64,000 bases of DNA from Actinomycetes bacterium (GCA_021806045.1 JAJZDI010000001.1:194518-258517), one strand, 5' to 3'; shown: positions 1-14,884, numbered from the stretch's first letter. Numbers and translations are program-made. Notes: generated by a model not told the origin, from the sequence alone.

Positions 1-2020
1 ACGAGGACGGTAGGTTCTCCGAGGAGAAGGTCCTCGTCCGCCGGGGCCCGCAGGGCACCGGTGTGCGGGTCGGCGCCACCACCACGTCGTACGGCACCAC
101 CTCCGAGATCGACTTCGTGCCGCCGGCCGAGGTCGACCTGATGGACGTCTCGCCGAAGCAGATCGTGTCGGTGTCCACCGCCCTCATCCCCTTCGTCGAG
201 CACGACGACGCCAACCGGGCCCTGATGGGGGCCAACATGCAGAAGCAGGCCGTGCCCCTCGTGGTGCCCGAGGCCCCCTACATCGGGACCGGGGTCGAGG
301 CCCGCGCCGCCCGCGACGCCGGTGACGTCGTCCTCGCCGAGGCCGACGGCACGGTGGTCGACGTGTCGGGTGACCAGATCGTCGTCGAGTACAAGGCCGG
401 TGCGAAGGACCGCCTCGGTCACGTGCTCGGCCGCAAGGTCTACCGGCTGGCCAAGTTCCGCCGCTCCAACCAGAACACCTCGATCAACCAGAAGGTCGTG
501 GTGGCCGAGGGCGACAAGGTGAGCGCCGGTGACGTCCTGGCCGACGGGCCGGCCACCCACAACGGCGAGCTGGCCCTGGGGAAGAACCTCCTCGTGGCCT
601 TCATGCCGTGGGAGGGCTACAACTACGAGGACGCCATCATCCTGTCCGAGCGCCTGGTGCGCGACGACGTCCTCACCTCGATCCACATCGAGGAGCACGA
701 GGTCGACGCCCGCGACACCAAGCTGGGCGCCGAGGAGATCACCCGGGACATCCCCAACCTGTCCGAGGAGATCCTGGCCGACCTGGACGAACGGGGCATC
801 ATCCGCATCGGCGCCGAAGTCGAGGCGGGCGACGTCCTGGTCGGGAAGGTGACCCCGAAGGGCGAGACCGAGCAGACCCCCGAGGAGCGCCTCCTGCGGG
901 CCATCTTCGGTGAGAAGGCCCGTGAGGTCCGCGACACCTCCCTCAAGGTCCCCCACGGCGAGTCGGGCACCGTCATCGACGTGCGCGTCTTCTCCCGTGA
1001 GGACTCCCACGAGCTCCCCCCCGGCGTCAACCAGCTGGTGCGGGTGTACGTGGCCCAGAAGCGCAAGATCTCCGAGGGCGACAAGCTGGCCGGACGGCAC
1101 GGCAACAAGGGCGTCATCTCGAAGATCCTGCCGGTCGAGGACATGCCGTTCCTGGCCGACGGGACCCCGGTCGACATCATCCTGAACCCGCTCGGCGTCC
1201 CCAGCCGGATGAACGTCGGCCAGGTCCTCGAGTCGCACCTCGGGTACGCGGCCCGGTGGGGCTGGAACAGCGCCGGCGAGGTGGCCCGCACCCCGGTCCG
1301 TGGCACCGAGACGAAGACCCGGGCCCGCACCGAGCCCGCCGTGTGGGTCTCCACACCGGTCTTCGACGGCGCCCACTGGGACGAGGAGGCCGACGCCGGC
1401 CGGCACCTGACGATCAAGCAGATCTTCGACACCCTGAACCCCGACGGCATCGACGGCGACGTCCAGGTGGCCAACGACGGCAAGGCCACCCTCTACAACG
1501 GTCGCACCGGCGAGGCCTACGACAACCCGATCTCGGTCGGCTACGTCTACATCCTGAAGCTCCACCACCTGGTGGACGACAAGATCCACGCCCGCTCCAC
1601 CGGCCCGTACTCGATGATCACCCAGCAGCCGCTGGGTGGGAAGGCCCAGTTCGGCGGCCAGCGCTTCGGTGAGATGGAGGTGTGGGCGCTCGAGGCGTTC
1701 GGCGCCGCCTACGCCCTCCAGGAGCTGCTCACCATCAAGTCGGACGACGTGCTCGGCCGGGTGAAGGTGTACGAGGCCATCGTGAAGGGCGAGAACATCC
1801 CCGAACCGGGCATCCCCGAGAGCTTCAAGGTTCTCATCAAGGAGATGCAGTCCCTCTGCCTCGACGTCGAGGTCCTGTCGACGACCGGCGAGGAGATCGA
1901 GATGCGGGAGCTGGACGAGGACGTGTTCCGGACGGCCGAGGAGCTCGGGATCGACATCAGCCGGCCCGAGCGCGGCTCGGACGAGGACGACGAACGGCGC
2001 GCTGCAGAGAGGGGATTCTG

Positions 2021-2021
<1 letters not shown>
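1..2021 (+). CDS. rpoB: RNA polymerase beta subunit, C-terminal part (5' end outside window)
   Basis: Beta subunit of RNA polymerase, which with beta' forms the catalytic cleft. The window opens inside the gene: the first whole codon is at position 3 and 672 residues remain, somewhat more than half of the usual length. The rifampicin pocket would lie upstream and cannot be read here. Conserved blocks seen are [38 protein letters not shown] and [14 protein letters not shown], followed by the C-terminal clamp-contact segment ([13 protein letters not shown]) and an acidic end. The stop overlaps the start of rpoC in TGATG, so the two subunits are translationally coupled. Confidence 0.98.
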
Positions 2022-6058
<4,037 letters not shown>

Positions 6059-6062
6059 CGCC

Positions 6063-6083
6063 GGGCCGGCCGCGGGCCGGCTC
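6063..6083 (+). terminator. GC-rich hairpin after rpoC
   Basis: A perfect 7-bp stem (6065-6071 with 6075-6081, loop 3 nt), extendable by a G-U and a G-C pair, begins five bases after the rpoC stop. No U-run follows, as is common in high-GC actinobacteria. It probably ends or attenuates rpoBC transcription. Confidence 0.5.
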
Positions 6084-6199
6084 CCTCATCGAATCCTCAT
6101 CACGCGCTCACCGGGGTCTCACGCGCCACCGCCACCATCCTCCTACCGGGGCACACGGTCCCGGGCCCGCCGGGGGCGGGTGCGGAGGGAGGTGGCGCC

Positions 6200-6352
6200 A
6201 TGGTCGCCAAGGCGAACGCTCGCAAGGTCCACTGGCGGGGATGGTGGCACGTGGTGCGACACCGCCGCCGGGTGGTGATCCTCGACGCCGCCCCCACGAC
6301 GGTCGCCGGCTCGTGGCGCGCCGCCGAGGCGGCCCGCCGGGCCTGCCTGTGA
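6200..6352 (+). CDS. Small basic protein of unknown function (50 aa)
   Basis: An open frame of 50 codons between rpoC and the convergent pdxH. It is supported by a strong SD (GGGAGG, 6187-6192) seven bases before the ATG. The product is strongly basic (about ten Arg plus Lys and His) with a Trp-rich segment WRGWWHVV near residues 17-24 and a central VVILDA strand-like run. I recognise no family. The length and charge would fit a nucleic-acid- or ribosome-associated small protein, but that is a guess. It could also be a chance frame in GC-rich DNA; the SD is the best argument for it. Confidence 0.4.
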   Translation: MVAKANARKVHWRGWWHVVRHRRRVVILDAAPTTVAGSWRAAEAARRACL

Positions 6353-6419
6353 GCCACGATCTGGCGACCCCGGACGTGGGTCGGTGGGCCTGCGCCGGCC
6401 GGAGGGGGGCTGGTGCCGG

Positions 6420-7055
6420 TCAGGGCTGGAGGCGGGTGCGGGCCCAGGTGCCCCCGACCGGCCCCCCCTGTGCCGTGCGGGTGAAGACCAGCCGGTCGTG
6501 GAGCCGGTCGGTCCGGCCCTGCCAGAACTCGAACCGGTCGGGGGCCAGCCGGTAGCCACCCCAGTGGTCGGGACGGGGGACGCTCCGCCCGGCGAACCGG
6601 TCGGCCACCTCGGCCACGTTCCGGTCGAGCTCGGCTCGCGACCCGAGGGGCCGGCTCTGGGCCGAGGCGTGGGCGCCGATCTGGGAGCCCCGCGGGCGGG
6701 TGGCGAAGTAGGCGTCCGATTCGGCCGCAGACGTCCGGGACACACTGCCTTCGATGCGCACCTCCCGCATCAGGGCCGGCCAGAAGAAGAGGAGGGCGGC
6801 ACCGGGGTGGGCGTCGAGCTCGCCCCCCTTCCGGCTCTGGTAATTGGTGAAGAAGGTGAAGCCGTCCGTTCCCCAGCCCTTCAACAGCACCATCCGCAAC
6901 GACGGGCGCCCATCGGCCCCCACGGTGGCCAGCCCCATCGCCTCCGGCTGGTCGTCCACCTCGCCGGCGGCGGCGAACCACGCGCCGAACAGGGCGTACG
7001 GGTCACCGCCGGCGTCCTCCTCGCTCAGCGCAGCGGTCGCGTCCCCGGGTGGCAC
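6420..7055 (-). CDS. pdxH: Pyridoxamine/pyridoxine 5'-phosphate oxidase
   Basis: FMN enzyme that oxidises pyridoxamine or pyridoxine 5'-phosphate to pyridoxal 5'-phosphate, the last step of the vitamin B6 salvage route. The 211-residue length is normal. Family blocks in order are RMVLLKGW, FFTNYQSRKG, EVRIEGSV, SDAYFATRP, GSQIGAHASAQS, WGGYRLAP and the C-terminal W-x-R-x-RLQP. The GTG at 7055 is chosen because it lies 7 nt after a TAGGGT -10 hexamer (leaderless start) and gives the family length; longer readings run into the rpsL promoter region. It sits alone on the reverse strand between rpoC and rpsL, an unusual interruption. PLP made here would serve Alr and other PLP enzymes. Confidence 0.9.
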   Translation of the reverse strand: MPPGDATAALSEEDAGGDPYALFGAWFAAAGEVDDQPEAMGLATVGADGRPSLRMVLLKGWGTDGFTFFTNYQSRKGGELDAHPGAALLFFWPALMREVRIEGSVSRTSAAESDAYFATRPRGSQIGAHASAQSRPLGSRAELDRNVAEVADRFAGRSVPRPDHWGGYRLAPDRFEFWQGRTDRLHDRLVFTRTAQGGPVGGTWARTRLQP

Positions 7056-7062
7056 CCCACCG

Positions 7063-7068
7063 ACCCTA
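7063..7068 (-). promoter_or_regulatory. -10 hexamer TAGGGT for leaderless pdxH
   Basis: On the reverse strand TAGGGT ends 7 nt before the pdxH GTG, the spacing expected when transcription starts at the start codon itself. No convincing -35 element is seen. Confidence 0.45.
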
Positions 7069-7113
7069 GTGAGCGCCCTGCCGCCACTGCGCACGACCGG
7101 GCCCGATGCCGGC

Positions 7114-7142
7114 TTGCCGATCCGGCACGCATCCCGTAGCAT
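7114..7142 (+). promoter_or_regulatory. rpsL promoter (TTGCCG-17-TAGCAT)
   Basis: A -35 TTGCCG (7114-7119) and a -10 TAGCAT (7137-7142) separated by 17 bp. This predicts a start near 7149 and a leader of about 105 nt before rpsL. It should drive the str operon rpsL-rpsG-fusA-tuf and perhaps rpsJ. Confidence 0.6.
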
Positions 7143-7253
7143 TGACCCCCTGCGGCCGCGCGCCCGACGGTGCCCCGACGGTGCGCCGTGCCCGCCCGCA
7201 GTACCGAGCAGCATCCGGTAGAACCCCCGCCGTCCACGATCCAGAGGTAGCGC

Positions 7254-7625
7254 GTGCCCACGATCTCCCAGCTCGTCCGCAAGGGACGGGCGACCAAGCA
7301 GACCAAGACGAAGACGCCGGCGCTCCGGGGAGCACCCCAGCGGCGCGGCGTGTGCACGCGCGTCTACACCCACACCCCCAAAAAGCCCAACTCGGCCCTC
7401 CGCAAGGTGGCCCGCGTCCGGCTGACCAGCGGGCTCGAGGTCACCGCCTACATCCCCGGTGAGGGCCACAACCTCCAGGAGCACTCGATCGTCCTGGTCC
7501 GGGGCGGCCGAGTCAAGGACCTCCCGGGCGTCCGCTACAAGGTCATCCGCGGCACGCTCGACGCGTCGGGTGTCCGTGACCGCCACCAGGCCCGCAGCCG
7601 CTACGGCGCGAAGAAGGAGGGCTGA
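7254..7625 (+). CDS. rpsL: 30S ribosomal protein S12
   Basis: Decoding-centre protein of the small subunit, 123 residues, normal length. The start is GTG (reads [11 protein letters not shown]). The loops that contact the decoding site are intact: [11 protein letters not shown] and [12 protein letters not shown]. The lysine in KPNSA is unchanged, so the sequence shows no classical streptomycin-resistance substitution there. It is the first gene of the str cluster; rpsG starts one base after its stop, with its SD inside the end of rpsL. Confidence 0.98.
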   Translation: MPTISQLVRKGRATKQTKTKTPALRGAPQRRGVCTRVYTHTPKKPNSALRKVARVRLTSGLEVTAYIPGEGHNLQEHSIVLVRGGRVKDLPGVRYKVIRGTLDASGVRDRHQARSRYGAKKEG

Positions 7626-7626
7626 C

Positions 7627-8097
7627 GTGCCCCGCAACGGTCCCGCACCCCGCCGTGAGCTCATGCCCGACCCCGTCTACCGGTCGGTGCTGGTCACCCA
7701 GTTCGTGAACAAGGTCCTGAGCCGGGGCAAGCGCACCCTGGCCGAGCGGATCGTCTACGCCGCCCTGTCCGACGTCGGGGAGCGCAGCGGCAACGACCCG
7801 GTGGCCATGCTGAAGAAGGCGGTGGAGAACACCCGCCCGGAGCTCGAGGTGCGCAGCCGCCGGGTCGGCGGCGCCACCTACCAGGTCCCGGTGGAGGTGC
7901 GCCCCCGCCGGGCCACCACCCTGGCCATCCGCTGGCTGGTCAGCTACTCCCGCCAGCGCCGCGAGCGCACGATGGCCGAGCGCCTGGCCAACGAGATCAT
8001 GGACGCGGCCAACGGCACCGGCCAGTCCGTCAAGCGCCGCGAGGACCTGCACAAGATGGCCGAGTCCAACAAGGCCTTCGCCCACTACCGCTGGTGA
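7627..8097 (+). CDS. rpsG: 30S ribosomal protein S7
   Basis: Primary 16S rRNA-binding protein that organises the head of the small subunit. At 156 residues it has the standard length. The GTG start is preceded by AAGGAGGG in the end of rpsL and lies 1 base after that stop, so the pair is likely coupled. Characteristic segments are [18 protein letters not shown] and [19 protein letters not shown], and it ends FAHYRW. It is followed by a 137-bp gap with an inverted repeat before fusA. Confidence 0.98.
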   Translation: MPRNGPAPRRELMPDPVYRSVLVTQFVNKVLSRGKRTLAERIVYAALSDVGERSGNDPVAMLKKAVENTRPELEVRSRRVGGATYQVPVEVRPRRATTLAIRWLVSYSRQRRERTMAERLANEIMDAANGTGQSVKRREDLHKMAESNKAFAHYRW

Positions 8098-8173
8098 CCA
8101 GGCCGGCCCCCGCGCCGACCCCACCCACCTCCCACCGGCCCGGCCGCGCCACCTGGCGCCCGTCGGGCCGCGG

Positions 8174-8196
8174 GTCCGATCCCCGTACGATCGGAC
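8174..8196. promoter_or_regulatory. Perfect inverted repeat between rpsG and fusA
   Basis: GTCCGATC (8174-8181) and GATCGGAC (8189-8196) are perfect 8-nt arms around a 7-nt spacer. A -10-like TACGAT (8186-8191) overlaps the right arm, without a good -35. It may be an operator, or an RNA hairpin in the str transcript that sets the S7/EF-G ratio. Function is inferred only. Confidence 0.4.
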
Positions 8197-8234
8197 TGAA
8201 CGCCCGATCCACCCGATCCGAGAGCTGAGCACCG

Positions 8235-10331
8235 ATGGCTGACGCGACCAACCGACGACACCCCCTGGCCAAGACCCGCAACATCGGGATCATGGCCCAC
8301 ATCGACGCGGGCAAGACCACCACCACCGAGCGGATCCTCTACTACACCGGCAAGAACTACAAGATCGGTGAGGTCCACGAGGGCGCCGCCACCATGGACT
8401 GGATGGTCCAGGAGCAGGAGCGGGGCATCACCATCACCTCCGCCGCCACCACCTGCAACTGGCGCGACACCGTCATCAACATCATCGACACCCCCGGCCA
8501 CGTCGACTTCACCGTCGAGGTGGAGCGCTCCCTGCGGGTGCTGGACGGTGCCGTGGCCGTGTTCGACGCCGTGGCCGGGGTGGAGCCCCAGACCGAGACG
8601 GTGTGGCGCCAGGCCAACAAGTACGAGGTCCCCCGGATCTGCTTCGTCAACAAGATGGACCGCATCGGCGCCGACTTCGCCCGCTGCGTCGAGATGATCA
8701 AGGACCGCCTCGACGCCGTCCCCGCCGTCGTCCAACTGCCCATCGGCGCCGAGGCGGGGTTCCGCGGCGTCGTCGACCTGGTCCACATGCGGGCCCTGGT
8801 GTGGGACGAGGGGATGGGGGAGGAGTGGAGCGAGGAGGTCATCCCCGACGACCTCGCCGCCGAAGCCGAGGACGCGCGCCACCAGTTGATCGACGTCCTC
8901 TCCAACCACGACGACAACATCATGGAGAAGTACCTGGCCGACGAGGAGATCACCCCCGCCGACCTCGAGGCCGGGCTGCGCACGGTGACCCTGGGCAGCC
9001 ACGCCGTGCCCGTCCTGTGCGGCTCGGCCTTCAAGAACAAGGGCGTCCAGCCCATGCTCGACGCGGTGGTCGACTACCTGCCGAGCCCCCTCGACATCCC
9101 CCCGGCGTCGGGGACCGTGCCTCGCAAGGGCGACGACGTCGTCGAGCGGCCGTCGGACGACAGTGCGCCGTTCGCCGCGCTGGCCTTCAAGATCATGACC
9201 GACCCCTACGTCGGCAAGCTGACCTACCTGCGTGTCTACTCCGGGACCCTGGAGAAGGGCTCCGGCGTCCTCAACTCGACCAAGGACCGCAAGGAGCGCA
9301 TCGGCCGGATCCTGCAGATGCACGCCAACCACCGCGAGGACCTCGACGCCGTCTACGCGGGCGACATCGTCGCCGTGGTGGGCCTGAAGGGCACGACCAC
9401 CGGCGACACCCTGTGCGACTCCGACTCGCCCGTCGTGCTGGAGTCCCTCACCTTCCCCGAGCCCGTCATCCACGTGGCCGTCGAGCCCAAGACCAAGGCC
9501 GACCAGGACAAGCTGTCGAAGGCGCTCTACGCCCTGTCCGAGGAGGACCCCACCTTCCGGGTCCAGACCGACGAGGAGACGGGCCAGACGGTCATCTCCG
9601 GGATGGGCGAGCTCCACCTCGAGGTCCTCGTCGACCGCATGCTGCGGGAGTTCAACGTCGACGCCAACGTGGGCAAGCCCCAGGTCGCCTACCGCGAGAC
9701 GGTGCGCAAGCAGGTGGAGAAGGTCGAGGAGCGCTACGTCCGCCAGACGGGCGGCAAGGGCCAGTACGGCCACGTGGTCATCACCCTGGAGCCCACCGGG
9801 CCGGGGGGCGGCTACGAGTTCATCGACAAGATCACCGGCGGCGTCATCCCGAAGGAGTACATCCCCTCGGTCGACGCCGGCATCCAGGAGGCGCTCACCT
9901 CGGGCGTGCTGGCCGGCTACCCGACCGTGGACGTCCGGGTGACCTTGACCTTCGGCTCCTACCACGACGTCGACTCGTCGGAGATGGCGTTCAAGATCGC
10001 CGGATCGATGGCGGTGAAGAAGGCGGCCAGGCTGGCCGACCCCGTGCTCCTCGAGCCGGTCATGGCCGTCGAGGTGACCACCCCCGAGGACTACATGGGC
10101 GACGTGATCGGCGACCTGTCGTCCCGCCGGGGCAAGGTGGAGGGCATGGAGCAGCGGGGCACCAGCCACATCGTCCGGGCCCAGGTACCGCTGAGCGACA
10201 TGTTCGGCTACGCTACCGATCTGCGCTCGCGGACGCAGGGTCGGGCCACGTACTCGATGCAATTCCACGCCTACAACGAGGTCCCCGAGTCCATCGCCAA
10301 GGAGATCATCGCCAAGGCGCGCGGGGAGTAG
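8235..10331 (+). CDS. fusA: Translation elongation factor G
   Basis: GTPase that moves tRNA and mRNA through the ribosome and helps recycle ribosomes. The 698-residue length is typical. The G domain has AHIDAGKTT (P-loop, residues 21-29), the switch I region [19 protein letters not shown] and [10 protein letters not shown]. Domain II follows, then domain III/IV blocks ([25 protein letters not shown]-like) and the C-terminal domain ([12 protein letters not shown]). The ATG gives the family N-terminus; only a weak purine-rich SD is seen. Third gene of the str cluster. Confidence 0.99.
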   Translation: MADATNRRHPLAKTRNIGIMAHIDAGKTTTTERILYYTGKNYKIGEVHEGAATMDWMVQEQERGITITSAATTCNWRDTVINIIDTPGHVDFTVEVERSLRVLDGAVAVFDAVAGVEPQTETVWRQANKYEVPRICFVNKMDRIGADFARCVEMIKDRLDAVPAVVQLPIGAEAGFRGVVDLVHMRALVWDEGMGEEWSEEVIPDDLAAEAEDARHQLIDVLSNHDDNIMEKYLADEEITPADLEAGLRTVTLGSHAVPVLCGSAFKNKGVQPMLDAVVDYLPSPLDIPPASGTVPRKGDDVVERPSDDSAPFAALAFKIMTDPYVGKLTYLRVYSGTLEKGSGVLNSTKDRKERIGRILQMHANHREDLDAVYAGDIVAVVGLKGTTTGDTLCDSDSPVVLESLTFPEPVIHVAVEPKTKADQDKLSKALYALSEEDPTFRVQTDEETGQTVISGMGELHLEVLVDRMLREFNVDANVGKPQVAYRETVRKQVEKVEERYVRQTGGKGQYGHVVITLEPTGPGGGYEFIDKITGGVIPKEYIPSVDAGIQEALTSGVLAGYPTVDVRVTLTFGSYHDVDSSEMAFKIAGSMAVKKAARLADPVLLEPVMAVEVTTPEDYMGDVIGDLSSRRGKVEGMEQRGTSHIVRAQVPLSDMFGYATDLRSRTQGRATYSMQFHAYNEVPESIAKEIIAKARGE

Positions 10332-10485
10332 CCCGGCAGCGGGCGACCAGCCGGCCCTCCGGGGCGGGGAACCGGCACCAGCAACATCGACAGCAGCACC
10401 GACACCAACCAGCAACGGGGCGGCGACAGCCGTCCGACGGTGGGCCCGAGGGGGTACCGCCCGAGACAGGGAGCAGCACGCCGAC

Positions 10486-11673
<1,188 letters not shown>

Positions 11674-11707
11674 GCGCGAGCCCCACGAGAAGAGGAACGA
11701 GCACCCG

Positions 11708-12037
11708 ATGGCCGCCGAAGGCCCCCGCCAGAAGATCAGGATCCGGCTGAAGGCCTACGATCACGAGATCCTCGACCAGTCCACCGAGAAGATCGTGCAG
11801 ACGGTCATCCGCACCCAGGCCAAGGTCCAGGGTCCGGTGCCCCTCCCCACGGAGAAGCACCGCTACACCGTGATCCGCTCCCCCCACAAGTACAAGGACA
11901 GCCGGGAGCACTTCGAGATGCGGGTGCACAAGCGCCTGGTCGACATCGTCGATCACACCCCGAAGACGGTCGACTCGCTCCAGCGCCTCGACCTGCCGGC
12001 CGGGGTGGACATCGAGATCAAGATCCAGACCGTCTGA
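11708..12037 (+). CDS. rpsJ: 30S ribosomal protein S10
   Basis: Small-subunit head protein, also known as the antitermination factor NusE. At 109 residues it is slightly longer than the usual 102 because of a short N-terminal extension (MAAEGPRQ) before [11 protein letters not shown]. The start is the ATG at 11708, 34 bp after tuf and preceded by a GAAGAGGA SD. The core blocks [18 protein letters not shown] and [10 protein letters not shown] are conserved. Normally this is the first gene of the S10 operon, but here a hairpin and a 330-bp gap separate it from rplC, so it may travel mainly with tuf. Confidence 0.97.
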   Translation: MAAEGPRQKIRIRLKAYDHEILDQSTEKIVQTVIRTQAKVQGPVPLPTEKHRYTVIRSPHKYKDSREHFEMRVHKRLVDIVDHTPKTVDSLQRLDLPAGVDIEIKIQTV

Positions 12038-12045
12038 CGGCCGTC

Positions 12046-12070
12046 GCCACCGCTCCGGCGGTGCGGTGGC
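12046..12070 (+). terminator. Hairpin just after rpsJ
   Basis: A 7-bp stem (12046-12052 with 12064-12070) starts eight bases after the rpsJ stop. An alternative 6-bp stem with a TCCG loop overlaps it. No U-run is present. It could end or attenuate the str-rpsJ transcript. Confidence 0.4.
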
Positions 12071-12095
12071 AGCCGCCGCCACCATGGTGTAGCGT
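12066..12095 (+). promoter_or_regulatory. Candidate promoter for the rplC operon
   Basis: GTGGCA (12066-12071), 18 bp, TAGCGT (12090-12095). The -10 matches the TANNNT form seen at other starts in this window; the -35 is weak. It would give rplC a leader of roughly 265 nt. The 12038-12367 gap shows no convincing gene, only this element and two hairpins. Confidence 0.35.
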
Positions 12096-12209
12096 TGCAA
12101 GCCGGGTCGAACCGGCCCCGGCGCTCACCCGGCGGTATGGCGGGGAGCACCACGTGACGATGTGCCCGAGCGCCCGCTGTGGCGGGGACCTCGGGCCGGA
12201 CCAGGCGAG

Positions 12210-12239
12210 CGCTCCGTCCGGGCATGTCCGGGCGGAGCG
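12210..12239 (+). promoter_or_regulatory. Long hairpin in the rplC leader
   Basis: CGCTCCGTCCGG and its partner CCGGGCGGAGCG pair over 12 bp (one G-U) around a short loop centred on 12224. It lies about 130 nt before the rplC start. Its position suits a ribosomal-protein-responsive leader element, in the way L4 controls the E. coli S10 leader, but no sequence similarity to that element is claimed. Confidence 0.4.
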
Positions 12240-12367
12240 TCTGCGTGCCGGGGGAACCGGCAGCAGGGCCCGCACACGCAGGGAACGAGCAGGAACAGCC
12301 ACCGGGGGCGGCACGCGCCGCCGGGTGGGCAGTGAGTACGAGACAGATCCGAGACGGAGAAGCGCCA

Positions 12368-13030
12368 GTGGCCACCAGGGCGATCGTGGGTGAGAAGGTC
12401 GGAATGACCCAGATCTGGGACGACCAGCACCGGGCGGTACCGGTGACGGTGCTGCGCGTGTCCCCGGCTCGGGTCGTGCAGGTCAAGACGCCCGAGCGCG
12501 AGGGCTACTCGGCCCTCCAGGTGACCTGGGGTCACCGTCGGGCGTCGACGTTGACCAAGCCGGAGCTGGGCCACTATGAGCGGGCCGGCGTGGAGCCGGG
12601 CCGCCGGCTGGTCGAGCTCCGCATCGACGGTGCCGACGCGTACGAGGTCGGCCAGCAGCTGACGGCCGACCTGTGGGAGGCGGGCGAGCTGGTGGACGCC
12701 ATCGCCGTCTCCAAGGGCAAGGGCTTCGCCGGCGGCATGAAGCGGCACAACTTCAAGGGCCAGGGCGCCTCGCACGGCAACCACAAGAAGCACCGCGCCC
12801 CCGGTTCGGTGGGAGCGTGCGCCACGCCGGCCCGGGTCTTCAAGGGGACCCGCATGGCCGGTCGCATGGGAGGCGAGCAGGTGACGACGCTGAACCTCGA
12901 GGTGGTCCAGGCTGATCCCGAGCGGGAGCTGGTCCTGGTCAAGGGGGCCGTGCCCGGTCCCCGTGGTGGGATGGTCGTCCTGCGTGACGCGGTGCGCACC
13001 CCGACCCCGAAGGGCGGTGGGGCCCGATGA
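12368..13030 (+). CDS. rplC: 50S ribosomal protein L3
   Basis: Early-assembling 23S rRNA-binding protein near the peptidyl-transferase centre, 220 residues. The GTG at 12368 is chosen because it begins the family N-terminus (VGEKVGMTQIWDD nearby) and has a CGGAGAAG SD. An upstream in-frame extension would be far too long and unlike L3. The signature loop KGKGFAGGMKRHNFKGQGAS and GNHKKHRAPGSVG are intact. Its last bases overlap rplD in ATGA. Confidence 0.97.
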   Translation: MATRAIVGEKVGMTQIWDDQHRAVPVTVLRVSPARVVQVKTPEREGYSALQVTWGHRRASTLTKPELGHYERAGVEPGRRLVELRIDGADAYEVGQQLTADLWEAGELVDAIAVSKGKGFAGGMKRHNFKGQGASHGNHKKHRAPGSVGACATPARVFKGTRMAGRMGGEQVTTLNLEVVQADPERELVLVKGAVPGPRGGMVVLRDAVRTPTPKGGGAR

Positions 13031-13749
13031 CCACCACCACCGAACTGTCCCCGGCCGAGCTGCGCCGTGCCCGTCGCACGCCACCCGTGGCCCGGCAGCT
13101 CACCCGGCGCCGGATCGACGGGTCGGAGGCCGGCACTGTCGACCTCGACCCCGAGCTCTTCGGCATCGAGCCCAACGTGGCCGTGCTGCACCAGGTCGTG
13201 ACGGCCCAGCTGGCGGCGGCCCGTGCCGGCACCCAGTCCACCAAGACCCGGGCCGAGGTGCGGGGGGGCGGCGCCAAGCCGTTCCGCCAGAAGGGCACCG
13301 GCCGGTCCCGCCAGGGCTCGACCCGTGCTCCCCAGTGGTCGGGCGGCGGTATCGCCCTCGGCCCCAAGCCCCGCGACTACTCGCAGCGGACCCCGAAGAA
13401 GATGGTCCGCCTCGCCCTGCGGTCGGCCCTCTCGGACCGAGCCGCATCAGGGCACGTGGCCCTGGTCGACGCGTGGACGTTCGAGACGCCCCGCACCAAG
13501 GACGCCATCGCCGCCCTCGACGCCCTCGGCCTCACGGGCCGCGTGCTGGTGGTCCTCGACGCCGACGACGGGATCGCCGACCGCTCGTTCGCCAACCTGC
13601 AGAACATCCAGACGATCCAGGTCGGTGAGCTGAACGCCTACGACATCCTGGTGAACGACTGGCTGGTCTTCACCGACGCCACCCTGCCCACCGGCGGGGA
13701 GGCCAGCGCCGAGGCCGCATCGGCCGGCGACGAAGGGAGCGACCAGTGA
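13027..13749 (+). CDS. rplD: 50S ribosomal protein L4
   Basis: Lines the nascent-peptide exit tunnel with its long loop and in many bacteria represses its own operon. The length is 240 residues, slightly above average, because of a Thr-rich N-terminus and an acidic Ala/Glu/Asp/Gly tail of about 18 residues. The tunnel loop is RGGGAKPFRQKGTGRSRQG. The ATG overlaps the rplC stop and the stop overlaps the rplW GTG. If L4 autoregulation exists here, the hairpin leader before rplC is the obvious target. Confidence 0.97.
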   Translation: MTTTTELSPAELRRARRTPPVARQLTRRRIDGSEAGTVDLDPELFGIEPNVAVLHQVVTAQLAAARAGTQSTKTRAEVRGGGAKPFRQKGTGRSRQGSTRAPQWSGGGIALGPKPRDYSQRTPKKMVRLALRSALSDRAASGHVALVDAWTFETPRTKDAIAALDALGLTGRVLVVLDADDGIADRSFANLQNIQTIQVGELNAYDILVNDWLVFTDATLPTGGEASAEAASAGDEGSDQ

Positions 13750-14036
13750 GGAACCCCCACGAGATCCTCATCCGCCCGGTGGTGTCGGAGAAGTCGTACG
13801 CGCTGATGAACGACAACGTCTACGTCTTCGTGGTCGACCCGACGGCGACCAAGATCGACGTCCGCCTGGCCGTGGAGCAGGCCTTCGGGGTCCGGGTGAC
13901 CAACGTCAACACCCTCAACCGCAAGGGCAAGGTCCGCCACAACCGCCGGACCAACACCAAGGGCCACCGGCCCGACACCAAGCGCGCCATCGTCACCCTG
14001 CACGAGGGTGACTCGATCGACTTCTTCCAGAGCTGA
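13746..14036 (+). CDS. rplW: 50S ribosomal protein L23
   Basis: Exit-tunnel protein and docking site for trigger factor and SRP, 96 residues. The GTG overlaps the rplD stop (GTGA). It begins [18 protein letters not shown], the family N-terminus, and contains the hairpin extension [19 protein letters not shown]. It is followed after 11 bp by rplB. Confidence 0.97.
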   Translation: MRNPHEILIRPVVSEKSYALMNDNVYVFVVDPTATKIDVRLAVEQAFGVRVTNVNTLNRKGKVRHNRRTNTKGHRPDTKRAIVTLHEGDSIDFFQS

Positions 14037-14047
14037 GGACCGCTTCG

Positions 14048-14884
14048 ATGCCACTCCGTTCACGCAAGCCGACGAGCGCCGGGCGCCGGTTCCAGACGGT
14101 CTCGGACTTCTCGGAGATCACCCGTGACCGCCCGGAGAAGTCCCTCCTCGCGCCGAAGCCCCAGAGCGGTGGACGCAACAACGCCGGTCGGAAGACGTCC
14201 CGCCACCGCGGCGGGGGCCACAAGCAGCAGTACCGCATCATCGACTTCCGCCGGGACAAGGACGGCGTGCCGGCCAAGGTCGCCTCGATCGAGTACGACC
14301 CGAACCGCAACGCCCGCATCGCCCTGCTCCACTACCTCGATGGAGAGAAGCGCTACATCCTGGCTCCGTCCCAGGTGGCGGTGGGCGACCTCCTCCAGTC
14401 GGGCCACGGAGCCGAGATCCGGCCGGGCAACGCCCTGCCCCTCCGCTACATCCCGGTCGGCTCGACCGTCCACAACGTCGAGCTCCGCCCCGGTGGCGGC
14501 GGCAAGCTGGCCCGGGGCGCGGGGATGAGCGTGCAGCTGGTTGCGAAGGAGGGTGCCTTCGCCACCCTGCGGCTGCCCTCCACCGAGATGCGCCGGGTGT
14601 CGATCGACTGCCGGGCCACCCTGGGCACCGTCGGCAACGCCGAGGCCGAGCTGGTCAAGGTGGGCAAGGCCGGGCGCAACCGGTGGAAGGGCGTGCGACC
14701 CCAGACCCGTGGCGTGGCCATGAACCCCGTCGACCACCCGCTCGGCGGTGGCGAGGGCAAGTCCTCCGGCGGCCGTCACCCGGTGTCGCCGTGGGGCAAG
14801 CCCGAGGGCCGCACCCGTGCACGCCACAAGGACTCCGACAAGATGATCGTCCGCCGCCGCCGTACCCGCGGCGCGCGCCGGTAG
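14048..14884 (+). CDS. rplB: 50S ribosomal protein L2
   Basis: Large, highly conserved 23S rRNA-binding protein needed for subunit joining and peptidyl-transferase activity. The 278-residue length is standard. The RNA-binding core contains [18 protein letters not shown], and the C-terminal part [18 protein letters not shown] includes the conserved His near the catalytic centre. It ends in a very basic [10 protein letters not shown] tail. A TGAGGA SD precedes the ATG. Confidence 0.98.
   Translation: MPLRSRKPTSAGRRFQTVSDFSEITRDRPEKSLLAPKPQSGGRNNAGRKTSRHRGGGHKQQYRIIDFRRDKDGVPAKVASIEYDPNRNARIALLHYLDGEKRYILAPSQVAVGDLLQSGHGAEIRPGNALPLRYIPVGSTVHNVELRPGGGGKLARGAGMSVQLVAKEGAFATLRLPSTEMRRVSIDCRATLGTVGNAEAELVKVGKAGRNRWKGVRPQTRGVAMNPVDHPLGGGEGKSSGGRHPVSPWGKPEGRTRARHKDSDKMIVRRRRTRGARR

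Noticed and set aside
12061-12393. A 110-codon forward frame in the rpsJ-rplC gap
   Set aside because: No SD, very Arg/Pro/Gly-rich, overlaps the rplC start in another frame; the gap is better explained as leader RNA.
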